64,000 nucleotides of DNA, taken from positions 1,302,001 through 1,366,000 of the forward strand of contig NZ_CP082284.1 in assembly GCF_019880225.1 (NCBI RefSeq), written 5' to 3'. The DNA is from Halobaculum rubrum. Lineage in GTDB: Archaea > Halobacteriota > Halobacteria > Halobacteriales > Haloferacaceae. Shown piece after piece: positions 26,201-35,689 of this stretch (its first letter is position 1; the number at the start of each line of letters is the position of its first letter). A program made the position numbers and the translations under genes. The notes under the pieces were generated by a model that worked only from the letters and a program-made list of their open reading frames with translations, had not been told where the DNA came from and searched no databases.

Positions 26201-26460
26201 GCGAGGCCGACCGCAGGGAGGCCTCGGAAGAACGGCGGCGAGCTTGCGGGCGAGCCGCCCACGATAGAAGCGTCGCCGAGCGAGCGGAGCGAGCGAGGCG
26301 ACGGACGACGGCGGAGCGGTCCTGTGCCGCTCCGCCCACGAAAACAGCGAGGCCGACCGCAGGGAGGCCTCGGAAGAACGGCGGCGAGCTTGCGGGCGAG
26401 CCGCCCACGATAGGAGCGTCGCCGAGCGAGCGGAGCGAGCGAGGCGACGGGCGACGGCGG
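26201..26460 (+). repeat. Two direct copies of a 114-bp repeat, 146-bp period
   Basis: Copy one is 26201-26314 and copy two 26347-26460, differing by about two bases. Each holds a cgagcgagcggagcgagcg core. The spacer carries a hairpin with 9-bp stems 26311-26319 / 26327-26335 (gcggagcgg/ccgctccgc). No gene is supported in 26200-26656. The array splits eif6 from rpl18a, which are normally close together. Confidence 0.9.
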
Positions 26461-26656
26461 CGAGGTGTTCGCAGGCGACCGGGAGAGTCTGCGCGGCCCG
26501 AGCCGCCCGCGAACCATCGACTCGAAAAGCGGGCAATCCCCCCGTGAGCCGCCCGCGAACGACCGACCGGACAGGTCGTCGTCGCTACGGGCGTCCGTTG
26601 GGCTCGGGGCCCCGAGTCGGAAGGTACTTCCCGCTCCCGAGCGGTTTTTCGGGCAC

Positions 26657-26833
26657 ATGAGCCAGTACACTGTTAGCGGCGAGTTCCAGACTCGAGACGG
26701 GATGCAGGCGTTCACCCGCTCGCTCGACGCGGTCAACGAGAACGTCGCGCGCGAGCACGTTCTCTCGAAGTTCGGTGCCGAGCACAACCTGAACCGCAGC
26801 CAGGTCGAGATCGGCGAGGTGGTCGCCGAATGA
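26657..26833 (+). CDS. rpl18a: Ribosomal protein L18a / LX (eL20)
   Basis: A 58-residue protein, M-S-Q-Y-T-V-S-G-E-F-Q-T-R-D-G...F-T-R-S-L-D-A-V-N-E-N-V-A-R-E-H, matching the short archaeal LX/L18a family of the 50S subunit. Its stop overlaps the start of pfdA in an ATGA arrangement (26830-26833), indicating coupled translation. In haloarchaea it normally lies between eif6 and pfdA, as here. A ggtttttc run lies about 15 bp before the ATG. Confidence 0.93.
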   Translation: MSQYTVSGEFQTRDGMQAFTRSLDAVNENVAREHVLSKFGAEHNLNRSQVEIGEVVAE

Positions 26834-27315
26834 GCCTCGGTGGTGGCGGTGGTCAGGGACAGCAGCAGCTCCAGCAGATCTCCCAGGAGATCCAGGCGAT
26901 CGAGGACGAGATCGAGGAGCTCGAAGGGGAGATCGAGGACCTTCGCCAGGAGCAGCGTGACATGGACGACGCCATCGAGGCCATCGGCCAGATCGAGACC
27001 GGGTCGACGGTGCAGGTGCCGCTGGGCGGCGGCGCGTACGTCCGCGCGGAGGTTCAGGACCTCGACGAGATCGTGGTGAGCCTCGGCGGCGACTACGCAG
27101 CCGAGCTCGAGGAGGGCGACGCCGTGGAGGCGCTCGAAGGGCGCAAGGACACCCTCGACGACCAGATCGACACCGTCAGCGAGGAGAAGGCAGACCTCGA
27201 GGCCGAAAGCCAGCAGCTCGAACAGCAGGCCCAGCAGATGCAACAGCAGATGCAGCAACAGCAGATGCAGCAGATGCAGCAGATGTCCGACGAGGGCGAC
27301 GACGGGGACCAGTAA
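26830..27315 (+). CDS. pfdA: Prefoldin subunit alpha
   Basis: A 161-residue chaperone subunit. Two long coiled-coil helices (about residues 8-50 and 95-145) flank a beta-hairpin region (V-Q-V-P-L-G-G-G-A-Y-V-R-A around 60-75), the prefoldin alpha layout. The hexameric prefoldin holds unfolded proteins and passes them to the thermosome. The C-terminus is a Gln/Met-rich stretch of Q-Q-M repeats followed by an acidic tail. It overlaps rpl18a and is 3 bp from ftsY, joining nascent-chain folding and targeting in one operon. Confidence 0.94.
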   Translation: MSLGGGGGQGQQQLQQISQEIQAIEDEIEELEGEIEDLRQEQRDMDDAIEAIGQIETGSTVQVPLGGGAYVRAEVQDLDEIVVSLGGDYAAELEEGDAVEALEGRKDTLDDQIDTVSEEKADLEAESQQLEQQAQQMQQQMQQQQMQQMQQMSDEGDDGDQ

Positions 27316-27318
27316 GGG

Positions 27319-28446
27319 ATGTTCGACGGCCTGAAGGACAAGCTCTCCTCGTTCCGGGAGGACGCAGCCGAGGAGGTCGAAGAGAAGGCCGAGGAGGCCG
27401 ACGCCGAGACGGAGACGGCCGCCGACGCGGACGCGACGGCCACACCCGAGGCGGCCTCCGACGCAGACGAGACCGAGGCGTCGAGCGCTCCGGCGCCCGA
27501 CGCCGAGTCGGCGACCGAACCCGACGGAGACGAGGCGGCCGACGACGAGTCCTCGGGCCCGGGACGGCTCAAGCGCGCGGCGGCGTTCGCCACCGGGAAA
27601 GTCGTCATCGAGGAGGAAGACCTCGAAGCCCCCCTTCAGGATCTGGAACTCGCGCTGCTGTCCAGCGACGTGGAGATGAGCGTCGCCGATCGAATCCTCG
27701 ACACCGTCCGCGAGAAGATGATCGGCGAGACGCGTGCGCAGGTCCAGACGACGGACCAACTCGTCACGGAGGCGCTCCACGACGCGTTGCTGGACGTGAT
27801 CAGTGTCGGGCAGTTCGACTTCGAGCGGCGGATCGCCGAGGCCGACAAGCCGGTTACCATCGTGTTCACCGGCGTCAACGGCGTCGGCAAGACCACGAGC
27901 ATCGCGAAGCTCTCGGAGTGGCTCGACGAGCGGGGCTACTCGTCGGTGCTCGCGAACGGCGACACCTACCGCGCCGGCGCGAACGAGCAGATCCGCGAGC
28001 ACGCCGAGACGCTCGACCGGAAGCTCATCGCCCACGAGCAGGGCGGCGACCCCGCCGCCGTCATCTACGACGGCGTCGAGTACGCCGAGGCCAACGACAT
28101 CGACGTGGTGCTCGGCGACACCGCGGGTCGGCTCCACACCAGCAACGACCTGATGGCGCAACTGGAGAAGATCGACCGCGTCGTCGACCCCGACATGACC
28201 CTCTTCGTCGACGAGGCGGTCGCCGGACAGGACGCGGTCAAGCGCGCCCAGGAGTTCGACGACGCGGCCGCCGTCGACGGGTCGGTTCTCACGAAGGCCG
28301 ACGCGGACTCCTCGGGCGGCGCCGCCATTTCCATCGCGTACGTGACCGGCAAGCCGATCCTCTTCCTCGGCGTCGGGCAGGGGTACGACGACCTGCGGCG
28401 GTTCGACCCCGAGGAGCTGGTCGACGAGTTACTCGGCGAGCGGTAA
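27319..28446 (+). CDS. ftsY: Signal recognition particle receptor FtsY
   Basis: A 375-residue SRP GTPase receptor. The first roughly 80 residues form a highly acidic Ala/Glu/Asp A-region, followed by the N domain and the G domain with P-loop G-V-N-G-V-G-K-T-T at 185-193, the D-T-A-G-R switch and the T-K-A-D base-recognition motif. It docks SRP-ribosome complexes at the membrane. Its partner SRP54 is encoded 5 kb downstream, also on the plus strand. The ATG at 27319 is 3 bp after the pfdA stop. Confidence 0.96.
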   Translation: MFDGLKDKLSSFREDAAEEVEEKAEEADAETETAADADATATPEAASDADETEASSAPAPDAESATEPDGDEAADDESSGPGRLKRAAAFATGKVVIEEEDLEAPLQDLELALLSSDVEMSVADRILDTVREKMIGETRAQVQTTDQLVTEALHDALLDVISVGQFDFERRIAEADKPVTIVFTGVNGVGKTTSIAKLSEWLDERGYSSVLANGDTYRAGANEQIREHAETLDRKLIAHEQGGDPAAVIYDGVEYAEANDIDVVLGDTAGRLHTSNDLMAQLEKIDRVVDPDMTLFVDEAVAGQDAVKRAQEFDDAAAVDGSVLTKADADSSGGAAISIAYVTGKPILFLGVGQGYDDLRRFDPEELVDELLGER

Positions 28447-28477
28447 CCCTTTGCCGACGGCCGGCGAGCCGGCTCGT

Positions 28478-28705
28478 GTGTGCCCTCCGAACTACCTGTT
28501 TCTCGCGGTTCTGGGTCTCCCGCTCGGCACGCTCGCGGCGGCGAAGCCGTACGCCGTCACGAAGGCCACCGAGGTGGTGGACGCGATCGGTCGCAAGCCG
28601 AGCGGATCGGTCGAGCCGGCGGACTGGAACGTGCTGCTGACGCGCGTCGTCGGCGCCGCGTTCGCGGTGCTCGGCGCCGGTGCCGCGGTCACGTGCGTCC
28701 TGTGA
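28478..28705 (+). CDS. Small two-helix membrane protein
   Basis: A 75-residue protein starting at a GTG (28478), M-C-P-P-N-Y-L-F-L-A-V-L-G-L-P-L-G-T-L-A-A-A, with one N-terminal and one C-terminal membrane helix (V-V-G-A-A-F-A-V-L-G-A-G-A-A-V) joined by a short loop. I do not recognise a named function. It lies 31 bp after ftsY and may be the end of that transcript. An in-frame TTG at 28451 is an alternative but gives an unlikely Pro/Ala/Glu lead. Confidence 0.55.
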   Translation: MCPPNYLFLAVLGLPLGTLAAAKPYAVTKATEVVDAIGRKPSGSVEPADWNVLLTRVVGAAFAVLGAGAAVTCVL

Positions 28706-28770
28706 CGTGACGCCGTCACGGCTCGGCAGACACTACCGCGAGCGGCTGTACCGTCGCGGATCCGTCCCCG

Positions 28771-29784
28771 CTACGATCGCTCCAACACGTGCACGTGTCG
28801 AACGAGGCTGCGGTGAACCCGCCGCTCGAAGGTGTCGGTCACTCGCCAGCCGGCGGCGACGGCGGCCTCGCGCCACGACCGATCCGCGACCAGCACGCCC
28901 CGCGGGGCGACCCGCGCGGCCTCCACAAGGGCGTCGCTCACGAGGTCATCGAGGCTATGGCGCGCGATCTTCGACTGGCGGCCGTACGGCGCGTCGAAGA
29001 CGACGCCGTCGACCGCGTCGTCGCGGAGCGCGAGCGCGGTCGCGTCGCCGCGGAGGAGATCGAACCCGCCGGGCGGGCCCTCGGCGGCCGTCGGCGACCC
29101 GGCGTCCCCGTTCAGGTAGTGCGCGAGGTTCTCGCGGGCGCCGCCGACCATCTTCGCCTGCGCGTCGTTGCCGACCACGTCGCTGCCGACGAGGCCGGCC
29201 TCGATCAGCACGCCGCCGGTCCCACACATCGGGTCGAGGACCCGGGTTCCCGGCCCCGCCCCGGCGAGGTTCGCGTACGCGCGGGCGTCCATCGGCGCCA
29301 TGCTCCCCGGTTGGAAGAACGGCCGATCCGTGGGCCGACGCGTCGAGAAGTCGCGGACGGACTCGGCGACGACCCACCCAACGAGGCAGGTGTCGTCGGC
29401 GAACAGCACGCGGAGGGTGTGGTCCGGGTCGTCGAGGTCCACGTCGAAGCCGCGGGCGACGAGCGCGCTCCCGCATTCGCGTTCGACCTCGCTCGTCGAG
29501 ACGGCGGCGCTGTCGCGGAGGACGCGCGCGCGGACGGCGACGGTTCCCTCGCGGTCGATGCTCGCCGCCTCGACGACGGCCCGGGCGCTGTGCGGGTCCG
29601 CGTCGGCCCGTCCGAGCAGGTCGAGCGCGCGCCTGGTGTACGCCAGTCCGCACGCCCGATCGGGGTCGACCGCGTCGGCGATGGCCAACCCCGGGGCGAC
29701 GCGTTCGATCCCGGTCGCGGCGGCGACCCCGGCCTCCAGCGCCGCGAAGCGGTCCTCGTCGCCGACGAACTCCAACCCGTACAC
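28771..29784 (-). CDS. trmG10: tRNA (guanine(10)-N2)-dimethyltransferase
   Basis: A 337-residue enzyme that dimethylates G10 of tRNA with SAM. A THUMP-type RNA-binding half (about residues 30-160) is followed by a Rossmann methyltransferase with motif I D-P-M-C-G-T-G-G and the amino-methyltransferase motif [10 protein letters not shown]; Ala replaces the first Pro of D-P-P-Y. I recall this variant in haloarchaeal relatives, so it is not a sign of decay. It is divergent from tbp. The start M-Y-G-L-E-F-V-G matches the family beginning. Confidence 0.88.
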   Translation of the reverse strand: MYGLEFVGDEDRFAALEAGVAAATGIERVAPGLAIADAVDPDRACGLAYTRRALDLLGRADADPHSARAVVEAASIDREGTVAVRARVLRDSAAVSTSEVERECGSALVARGFDVDLDDPDHTLRVLFADDTCLVGWVVAESVRDFSTRRPTDRPFFQPGSMAPMDARAYANLAGAGPGTRVLDPMCGTGGVLIEAGLVGSDVVGNDAQAKMVGGARENLAHYLNGDAGSPTAAEGPPGGFDLLRGDATALALRDDAVDGVVFDAPYGRQSKIARHSLDDLVSDALVEAARVAPRGVLVADRSWREAAVAAGWRVTDTFERRVHRSLVRHVHVLERS

Positions 29785-29887
29785 GCCCGGAGGTGCGGCG
29801 TCGCGGCGCTTGAACGCACGGGTTCGCGTCGAAACGGGCGTCGCTCGATAGCGCGGGGCCGATCCGCATCGGGCGGTGCGGTACTAC

Positions 29888-29901
29888 TTTATTTGTTTAA
29901 A
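29888..29901 (+). promoter_or_regulatory. TATA region of the TBP gene
   Basis: The tttatttgtttaaa stretch is the most AT-rich point of the trmG10-tbp interval. Its first half is centred about 29 bp before the ATG at 29920, fitting a leaderless transcript. TBP therefore probably binds its own promoter. Confidence 0.5.
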
Positions 29902-29919
29902 CCGTCGGTTCGGGTGAGA

Positions 29920-30480
29920 ATGGCCGACCCCACGGAGTCGATACACATCGAGAACGTCGTCGCGTCGACAGGGATCGATCAGGAGTTGGACCTCCAGACG
30001 GTCGCCATGGATCTAGAAGGGGCCGACTACGACCCCGAGCAGTTCCCCGGCCTCGTCTATCGCACCGCCGACCCGAAGAGCGCGGCGCTCATCTTCCGCT
30101 CGGGCAAGATCGTCTGTACGGGCGCCAAAAGCACCGACGCCGTCCACGAGGCGCTCCACATGGTGTTCGACGAACTGCGAGCGTTGGAGATCCCGATCGA
30201 GGACGATCCCGAGATCACCGTCCAGAACATCGTCACCTCCGCGGACCTGGGGACGGACCTCAACCTGAACGCGATCGCGATCGGGCTCGGTCTGGAGAAC
30301 ATCGAGTACGAGCCCGAGCAGTTCCCCGGCCTCGTCTACCGGATCGACGAGCCCGACGTGGTGGCGCTGCTGTTCGGCTCCGGGAAGCTCGTCATCACCG
30401 GGGGGAAAGAGCCAGCCGACGCCGAGGCGGCCGTCCGCGTCATCTCCGAGCGCCTCTCGGAACTGGGGCTGCTCGAGTAG
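29920..30480 (+). CDS. tbp: TATA-box-binding protein
   Basis: A 186-residue archaeal TBP made of two imperfect repeats of about 90 residues: I-E-N-V-V-A-S-T...[12 protein letters not shown] and I-Q-N-I-V-T-S-A...[12 protein letters not shown], each followed by [10 protein letters not shown] or [10 protein letters not shown]. These form the DNA-binding saddle that recruits TFB and RNA polymerase. The acidic surface is typical of haloarchaea, which often hold several TBP copies. The following membrane protein gene begins one base after its stop. Confidence 0.97.
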   Translation: MADPTESIHIENVVASTGIDQELDLQTVAMDLEGADYDPEQFPGLVYRTADPKSAALIFRSGKIVCTGAKSTDAVHEALHMVFDELRALEIPIEDDPEITVQNIVTSADLGTDLNLNAIAIGLGLENIEYEPEQFPGLVYRIDEPDVVALLFGSGKLVITGGKEPADAEAAVRVISERLSELGLLE

Positions 30481-30481
30481 C

Positions 30482-30835
30482 GTGCTGCTACAGCTGTCTC
30501 CGTTGGGGGTCGTCGGCGGGTTCCTCCTCATCGCGACGCTGTCGACGCTGTTGGCGAACACGGCCGCCTACTTCGTGCTCGGGAACGAGGCGGAGCTCCG
30601 GCAGGCGATCCCGCCGGGCGTCGCGATGGCCACCGTGGGGTTGACCGCGGCCGTTCTGCCCGCGGCCGCAACCATCGCGCTCGCGCTCGTCGTCGATTTC
30701 GGTGTCGTCCGACTCGCGTACGGGCTGGACCGCCGCGGCACCGCGATGATCACCGCGATGCACTACGCGCTCACGATCCTCGCGGCGTACGGCATCAACA
30801 GCGTGCTCGCGATCTACCAAACCGCGCCGGTATGA
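30482..30835 (+). CDS. Four-helix membrane protein, haloarchaeal, unknown function
   Basis: A 117-residue protein starting at a GTG one base after the tbp stop, with about three to four membrane helices (G-V-V-G-G-F-L-L-I-A-T-L-S-T-L-L-A-N-T-A-A-Y-F-V-L, then A-V-L-P-A-A-A-T-I-A-L-A-L-V-V-D). It overlaps the downstream CPBP protease gene by ATGA (30832-30835), so tbp, this gene and the protease may be one transcript. No enzymatic motif is evident and I do not assign a function. Confidence 0.72.
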   Translation: MLLQLSPLGVVGGFLLIATLSTLLANTAAYFVLGNEAELRQAIPPGVAMATVGLTAAVLPAAATIALALVVDFGVVRLAYGLDRRGTAMITAMHYALTILAAYGINSVLAIYQTAPV

Positions 30836-31773
30836 GCCCCGGCCGTCTCGGTGCCCGTCTTCGGTATCCGGTGTGGAACGACGCCGAGCGTCGCCCCCGC
30901 GCGCCCGTTCGACTCTGTGTCGCGCTCGTGCTCGTCGGGCTCGGACTCCTCGCCGGGGGCGTCGCCGGAGTCGTGCTCGCCCTCCCCGTTCCGTTGTCGA
31001 CCGTCCTCCCGATGCTCGCGATCACCGGGGCGATACTGCTTTCGGCGCGATACGTCGACCGCCGACAGCTCTCGGATCTGGGCCTCCGACGAGAGCCGGA
31101 GTGGATCGCCGATCTCGCCGCCGGGCTCGCGCTCGGCGTGCTCCTCCAGACGCTGATCGCGGGCGTCGGCCTCGCCGGCGGGTGGTTCCGCGTCGCCGGC
31201 ACGCTCGCGGGGACGGCCGCCGGCTTCGGCTCCGCCCTCCTCGTGTTTCTCGTCGTCGGCGTCTACGAGGAACTGCTCTCGCGGGGGCTCCTGCTCGTCA
31301 ACGTCGCCGAGGGGCTCCGGTTCGCGGGCGAGCGCGTGGCGGTCGGGGGCGCGCTCGTCGTTTCGGCCGCCGTCTTCGGCCTGCTCCACGCGGGCAACCC
31401 GGGCTCCTCGCTCGCGTCGACGCTCGGCGTCACCCTCGCGGGCGCGTTCCTCGGGGTCGGCTTCGTGCTCACCGGCCGACTCTCGTTTCCCGTGGGCGTC
31501 CACGTCTCGTGGAACGCCGCGCAGGGGCTGTTGTACGGCTTCTCCGTCAGCGGGCTCGGCGTCGACGCCGCCGTCGTCGACCTCGAACCGACCGGCCCGG
31601 CGCTCGTGACCGGCGGGTCGTTCGGCCCCGAGGCGGGGCTGCTCGGGATGGGCGCGGTCGTGCTCGGCTCCCTCGCGACGGTCGCGTGGGTCCGCTTCCG
31701 CGAGGACGACGGTCGCGGAATCGGGATCGATCCACGGGTGGTGGCACCGGCACTGCGGTGGCGGGCGAACTGA
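30832..31773 (+). CDS. CPBP-family intramembrane metalloprotease
   Basis: A 313-residue polytopic protein of the CPBP/Rce1-like (ABI) family. The family motifs are all present: Y-E-E-L-L-S-R-G (motif 1, EExxxR), F-G-L-L-H-A-G-N-P (motif 2 His) and H-V-S-W-N (motif 3). Eight or so membrane helices surround them. In eukaryotes Rce1 trims prenylated proteins; archaeal substrates are unknown. A roughly 40-residue hydrophilic segment between the last two helices has no recognised domain. Confidence 0.88.
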   Translation: MSPGRLGARLRYPVWNDAERRPRAPVRLCVALVLVGLGLLAGGVAGVVLALPVPLSTVLPMLAITGAILLSARYVDRRQLSDLGLRREPEWIADLAAGLALGVLLQTLIAGVGLAGGWFRVAGTLAGTAAGFGSALLVFLVVGVYEELLSRGLLLVNVAEGLRFAGERVAVGGALVVSAAVFGLLHAGNPGSSLASTLGVTLAGAFLGVGFVLTGRLSFPVGVHVSWNAAQGLLYGFSVSGLGVDAAVVDLEPTGPALVTGGSFGPEAGLLGMGAVVLGSLATVAWVRFREDDGRGIGIDPRVVAPALRWRAN

Positions 31774-31812
31774 GTTCGGACGGGAAAGCAGCGGTGAGCC
31801 CGTGCGAGGGTC

Positions 31813-32664
31813 CTATTCCACGAGCCGTTCGATCTCGGTGACGAGGACGTCGCTCGCGCCGACCCGCTTGAGCTCGTCGATGACCTCGAACACCGCGCGT
31901 TCGTCGACGACGGCGTGAACCGCGACGTGTTCGGTGTCGCCGTCGGCGACGTCCATCACCGTCGGCCCCCCCATCCCGGGGAGCACCTCCTTCACGTCCG
32001 CGAGCGCCTCGCGCGGGGCGTTCATCATCAGGTAGCGCTTGTCCTCGGCGGCGGTCACCGACTCGAACGCCGTCGCCACCTGCCCGACCTTGTCGTCCTC
32101 GGCCACGTCGGGGCGCGCGAACAGCCGGACCGAGGAGGCGAGCACCTCGTCGACGATCGCGAGGCGGTTCACCTGGAGGGTGGTGCCGGTGGAGGTGATG
32201 TCGACGATCGCGTCGGCCATGTCGACGTGCGGGGTGAGCTCGGTGGCGCCCGTCACCTCGACGATCTCACAGTCGATCCCCTCGTGCTCGAAGTAGTCGC
32301 GGGTGATCCGGGGGAACTCGGTGGCGACCGTCAGCCCCGCCACGTCGGCGGGCTCGGCGATGTCGCCGTCCTCGGGCGCCGCGAGCACGAGGCGGCAGCG
32401 ACCGTAGCCCAGATCGAGGAGATCGACGAGGTCGTGGCCCGACTCGCGCGCCTGATCGAGGCCGGTGACCCCCACGTCGGCGGCGCCGTCGGCGACGTAC
32501 TCGGGGATGTCTGCGGCACGCGCGAACAGTACGGACACCTCGGGGTCGACCGTGTCGGCGTACAGCTGCCGGTCGGCCGTGTTCTCGATGTGCAGGCCCG
32601 CCCGTTCGAGCAGGTCGATCGTCGGCTCGTGCAGGCGGCCCTTGTTGGGCACGGCGATGCGCAT
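31813..32664 (-). CDS. hisG: ATP phosphoribosyltransferase (long form)
   Basis: A 283-residue enzyme joining ATP and PRPP in the first step of histidine biosynthesis. It begins [11 protein letters not shown], carries the D-V-G-V-T-G-L-D loop and the PRPP-site [11 protein letters not shown] near residue 165-175, and has the C-terminal PII-like regulatory domain (about 210-283) of the long HisG form, which does not need HisZ and is usually feedback-inhibited by histidine. The ATG at 32664 is chosen because the upstream in-frame extension is not protein-like. Confidence 0.95.
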   Translation of the reverse strand: MRIAVPNKGRLHEPTIDLLERAGLHIENTADRQLYADTVDPEVSVLFARAADIPEYVADGAADVGVTGLDQARESGHDLVDLLDLGYGRCRLVLAAPEDGDIAEPADVAGLTVATEFPRITRDYFEHEGIDCEIVEVTGATELTPHVDMADAIVDITSTGTTLQVNRLAIVDEVLASSVRLFARPDVAEDDKVGQVATAFESVTAAEDKRYLMMNAPREALADVKEVLPGMGGPTVMDVADGDTEHVAVHAVVDERAVFEVIDELKRVGASDVLVTEIERLVE

Positions 32665-32818
32665 GGGCGGGAGGACGGCGGCACCGTCCTTGAGTCCGTC
32701 GGGCGGAACGTCCGCGGGGGAGACATCCGTCGGGCGATTCCTCCGCCCGGCGGAACGACATCGGTCGGGGTCGGGGCCACCACTGACTTCCCCCCTCCGA
32801 GCGAAGGATCGAGTGTCG

Positions 32819-33397
32819 ATGAACCGACGAGAGTATCTCCGGTCGACGGCCGGCCTCACAGCGGTGGGGACGGTCGGTCTGACCGGCTGCATGGGGGGAT
32901 CGGGCGGAACAGGAACGCTGGCGACACACGTGAGCGACCAGCCGGGCGACATCGGCGACTTCGAGTCGCTCGTCGTGACGGTGTCGGAGGTGCGGATCCA
33001 GCCCGCCGACGGAGAACTGATCGCGGAGTCCGTGGACGACGTGACCGCGGACCTGACGAAGCTCCAGGGCGACAAACAGAAGCTCGTCGCCCAGTCGGAG
33101 CTGGAGCCTGGCGACTACGAGTACGTCCACCTCGGCATCTCGAACGTCGAGGGGACGCTCGCGGACGGGAGCGAGACGAGCGTCGACACCGCCGGCGAGG
33201 CGGGCCTGAAGTTCCAGACGTTCGTCGTCGACGGCGAGGAGTCGGAGACGTTCGAGATCCGCAGCGAGGAGACCGCCTCCTTCACGGCGGACTTCACACC
33301 GGTCAAGCAGGGCGGCTCCGGGAGCTACGTGCTCAAGCCGGTCGCCGACGAGGTGATCGTCACCTACGAGGACGTCGAAGCGACGACCTCGGCGTAG
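32819..33397 (+). CDS. DUF4382 secreted lipoprotein (Tat-type signal)
   Basis: A 192-residue protein with a twin-arginine signal, [13 protein letters not shown], and a lipobox ending L-T-G-C at residue 25, so it should be exported folded and anchored to the outer face of the membrane by lipidation. After a Gly/Ser linker, the rest matches a DUF4382 beta-sandwich: [23 protein letters not shown], and a terminal [13 protein letters not shown]. Function is unknown. It is divergent from hisG. Confidence 0.85.
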   Translation: MNRREYLRSTAGLTAVGTVGLTGCMGGSGGTGTLATHVSDQPGDIGDFESLVVTVSEVRIQPADGELIAESVDDVTADLTKLQGDKQKLVAQSELEPGDYEYVHLGISNVEGTLADGSETSVDTAGEAGLKFQTFVVDGEESETFEIRSEETASFTADFTPVKQGGSGSYVLKPVADEVIVTYEDVEATTSA

Positions 33398-33738
33398 ACT
33401 GCGACTCGCGTCGTTTTCATATCACTCCCCCGACCAGCGTCGCCGCCAGCGCGACCAGCACGCCGGTGGACGCGACCCGAACCGTGCGGGCGGCGCGGCC
33501 CGAGCCCAGCGCGCCGATCCGCCCCGCGAGCGCGCGCGGGGGATGAGCGAGGCCGAGAGCGAAGCGAGTGAGCGCGCGCAGCGAGTCGCGGGAGCGCACA
33601 GCGGCGGGGGGTTTCAAGGCCGACGACGGTACCGCCGAATCCACGCCACTCACACTACCCGCGAACACCACCCGCGAACGAGCCACCGACGGACAAGGAA
33701 GCCTTTACCGCACGGACCGACTACCTCGATTAAGACCA
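33398..33738. other. Intergenic region upstream of srp54
   Basis: About 340 bp. It contains a gagcgaagcgagtgagcgcg repeat (about 33553-33572) of the kind seen elsewhere in the window. On the minus strand a frame ending at 33417 has a hydrophobic tail but no supported start. The srp54 ATG is preceded by tcgattaagacca, with ttaag only about 9 bp away, so the promoter is probably the ctttacc at about 33702-33708. Confidence 0.4.
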
Positions 33739-35136
33739 ATGGTACTCGACGACCTGGGGAGTTCTCTCCGGAGCACGATGGACTCGCTCCGCGGGAAGTC
33801 CCGTATCGACGAGGAGGACGTGCAGGCAGTCGTCAAGCAGATCCAGCGCTCGCTGCTTTCGGCCGACGTCGACGTCGACCTCGTGATGGAGCTGTCGGAC
33901 AGCATCGAAACCCGCGCGCTGGAGGAGGAGCCCCCCGGCGGCACGACCGCACGCGACCACGTCCTCAAGATCGTCTACGAGGAGATGGTCGGCCTCATCG
34001 GCGAGTCGACCGAGATCCCGCTGGAGGAGCAGACGATCGTGCTCGCCGGCCTCCAGGGCTCGGGGAAGACCACCACCGCCGCCAAGATGGCGTGGTGGTT
34101 CTCGAAGAAGGGCCTCCGGCCGGCGGTCATCCAGACCGACACCTTCCGCCCCGGCGCCTACGACCAGGCCCAGCAGATGGCCGACAACGCCGAGGTGGAG
34201 TTCTACGGCGACCCCGACAACGACGACCCCGTCGACATCGCCCGGAAGGGACTGGAGGCGACCGAGGACGCCGACGTGCGGATCGTCGACACCGCAGGCC
34301 GCCACGCGCTGGAGGACGACCTCATCGACGAGATCGAGCGGATCGCCGACGCGGTCGACCCGGACCGATCGCTGCTCGTGCTCGACGCCGCGATCGGGCA
34401 GGGCGCCAAGGATCAGGCGCGGCAGTTCGAGGAGTCGATCGGCATCGACGGCGTCGTCATCACGAAGCTCGACGGGACCGCGAAGGGCGGCGGGGCGCTG
34501 ACGGCCGTCAACGAGACCGGGTCGTCGATCGCGTTCCTCGGCGCCGGCGAGACGGTGCAGGACATCGAGCGCTTCGAGCCCGACGGCTTCATCTCGCGGC
34601 TGCTCGGGATGGGCGACCTCAAGCAGCTCTCCGAGCGCGTCGAGCGCGCGATGAGCGAGACCCAGGAGGAGGACGACTGGGACCCCGAGGACATGATGGA
34701 GGGGGAGTTCACCCTGAAGGACATGCGCAACCAGATGAAGGCGATGGACCGCATGGGCCCCCTCGATCAGGTGCTCGACATGATCCCCGGCATGGGCGGC
34801 GGCATCATGGACCAGCTCCCGGACGACGCGATGGACGTGACCCAAGACCGCATGCGGAGCTTCGAGATCGCGATGGACTCCATGACCGAGCGGGAGATGG
34901 AGAACCCCGAGATCATCAAAAGCGACCGGCTGGAGCGGATCTCCCGCGGCTCCGGCGTTCCCGAGGAACGTATCGAGGAGCTGCTCGAACAGCACAGCAT
35001 GATGAAGCGGACGATGGACCAGTTCGGCAACATGGGCGACGGCGATATGCAGCGGATGATGAAAAAGATGCAACAGCAGGGCGGCGACGGAGGCGGCGGC
35101 ATGGGCGGCATGGGCGGCATGGGTCCGTTCGGGTGA
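33739..35136 (+). CDS. srp54: Signal recognition particle 54 kDa protein
   Basis: A 465-residue SRP GTPase. An N domain (about 1-95) precedes the G domain with P-loop G-L-Q-G-S-G-K-T-T at 104-112, D-T-A-G-R and T-K-L-D, then the Met-rich M domain that binds signal sequences and 7S RNA. The tail is a run of M-G-G repeats. It recognises signal peptides on ribosomes and docks at FtsY, encoded at 27.3 kb. The ATG at 33739 gives the common [10 protein letters not shown] start. No 7S RNA gene was seen in the window. Confidence 0.97.
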   Translation: MVLDDLGSSLRSTMDSLRGKSRIDEEDVQAVVKQIQRSLLSADVDVDLVMELSDSIETRALEEEPPGGTTARDHVLKIVYEEMVGLIGESTEIPLEEQTIVLAGLQGSGKTTTAAKMAWWFSKKGLRPAVIQTDTFRPGAYDQAQQMADNAEVEFYGDPDNDDPVDIARKGLEATEDADVRIVDTAGRHALEDDLIDEIERIADAVDPDRSLLVLDAAIGQGAKDQARQFEESIGIDGVVITKLDGTAKGGGALTAVNETGSSIAFLGAGETVQDIERFEPDGFISRLLGMGDLKQLSERVERAMSETQEEDDWDPEDMMEGEFTLKDMRNQMKAMDRMGPLDQVLDMIPGMGGGIMDQLPDDAMDVTQDRMRSFEIAMDSMTEREMENPEIIKSDRLERISRGSGVPEERIEELLEQHSMMKRTMDQFGNMGDGDMQRMMKKMQQQGGDGGGGMGGMGGMGPFG

Positions 35137-35288
35137 GGCCGAAGTAAGGTGAGGTGAGGTGAGGTGGGGGAGGCGCGGCGAAGCGGGGTTCGGTGCGGTC
35201 CCGAGCGAGCCCGACCGACGGCCCGCTCGATTCGTGCACGGCTGGAACCGCCGACAGTTACATGGGCGTTTCGCGGATTCGACCGACC

Positions 35289-35609
35289 GTGAGCTACACA
35301 ACCGTCAACTATCACGACGTCGAACCGGCCGCGGGCGCGATGCACTTCCTGCGCGATCCGCTGGAGTGTGCCCACGTCGGCGTCACGGTCGTCGACTGCG
35401 ACCCGGGCTGGACCGGAACGGAACACGACCACGCCGAGCGCGACCACGAGGAGGTGTACCTGCTCGTCGAGGGCGCCGCGACGGTCGCCGTCGACGGCGA
35501 GGAGATCGAGCTGGAGCCCGGCGACGCCGTCCGGATCCCGCCTGACGCGACCCGGCAGATCCGCAACGGCGACGCCGAGAGCACGCTGGTGCTCGCCGGC
35601 GCGCCGTAG
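35289..35609 (+). CDS. Small cupin-domain protein
   Basis: A 106-residue single cupin barrel. The first cupin motif is seen as H-D-H-A-E-R-D-H-E-E-V-Y-L-L-V-E-G and the second as L-E-P-G-D-A-V-R-I-P-P-D-A-T-R-Q-I, with Arg in place of the usual final histidine. Metal binding through the first motif is plausible; the ligand or substrate is unknown. It starts at a GTG (35289) with V-S-Y-T-T-V-N-Y-H-D. A (ggtga)n microsatellite at 35148-35167 lies between it and srp54. Confidence 0.82.
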   Translation: MSYTTVNYHDVEPAAGAMHFLRDPLECAHVGVTVVDCDPGWTGTEHDHAERDHEEVYLLVEGAATVAVDGEEIELEPGDAVRIPPDATRQIRNGDAESTLVLAGAP

Positions 35610-35689
35610 CGCGGACGTCGTCTCCCGTGAACCGCCCGAACGACCGCTTTCGCTCGTCTTTTGACCCCGACAGCCGTCCCCCGAGGCGA

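Noticed and set aside
24661-28161. A 1166-codon minus-strand open frame
   Set aside because: It runs antisense to the ribosomal protein, eif6, pfdA and ftsY genes. It is open only because G+C-rich acidic genes lack stops in that frame, and its composition is not protein-like.
33417-33686. An 89-codon minus-strand frame with a hydrophobic tail
   Set aside because: The last 20 residues could be a membrane helix, but the rest is Ser/Arg-rich, the start is unclear and it spans the promoter region of srp54.
35148-35167. (ggtga)n run as a regulatory site
   Set aside because: About four copies right after srp54; a simple slippage repeat explains it.
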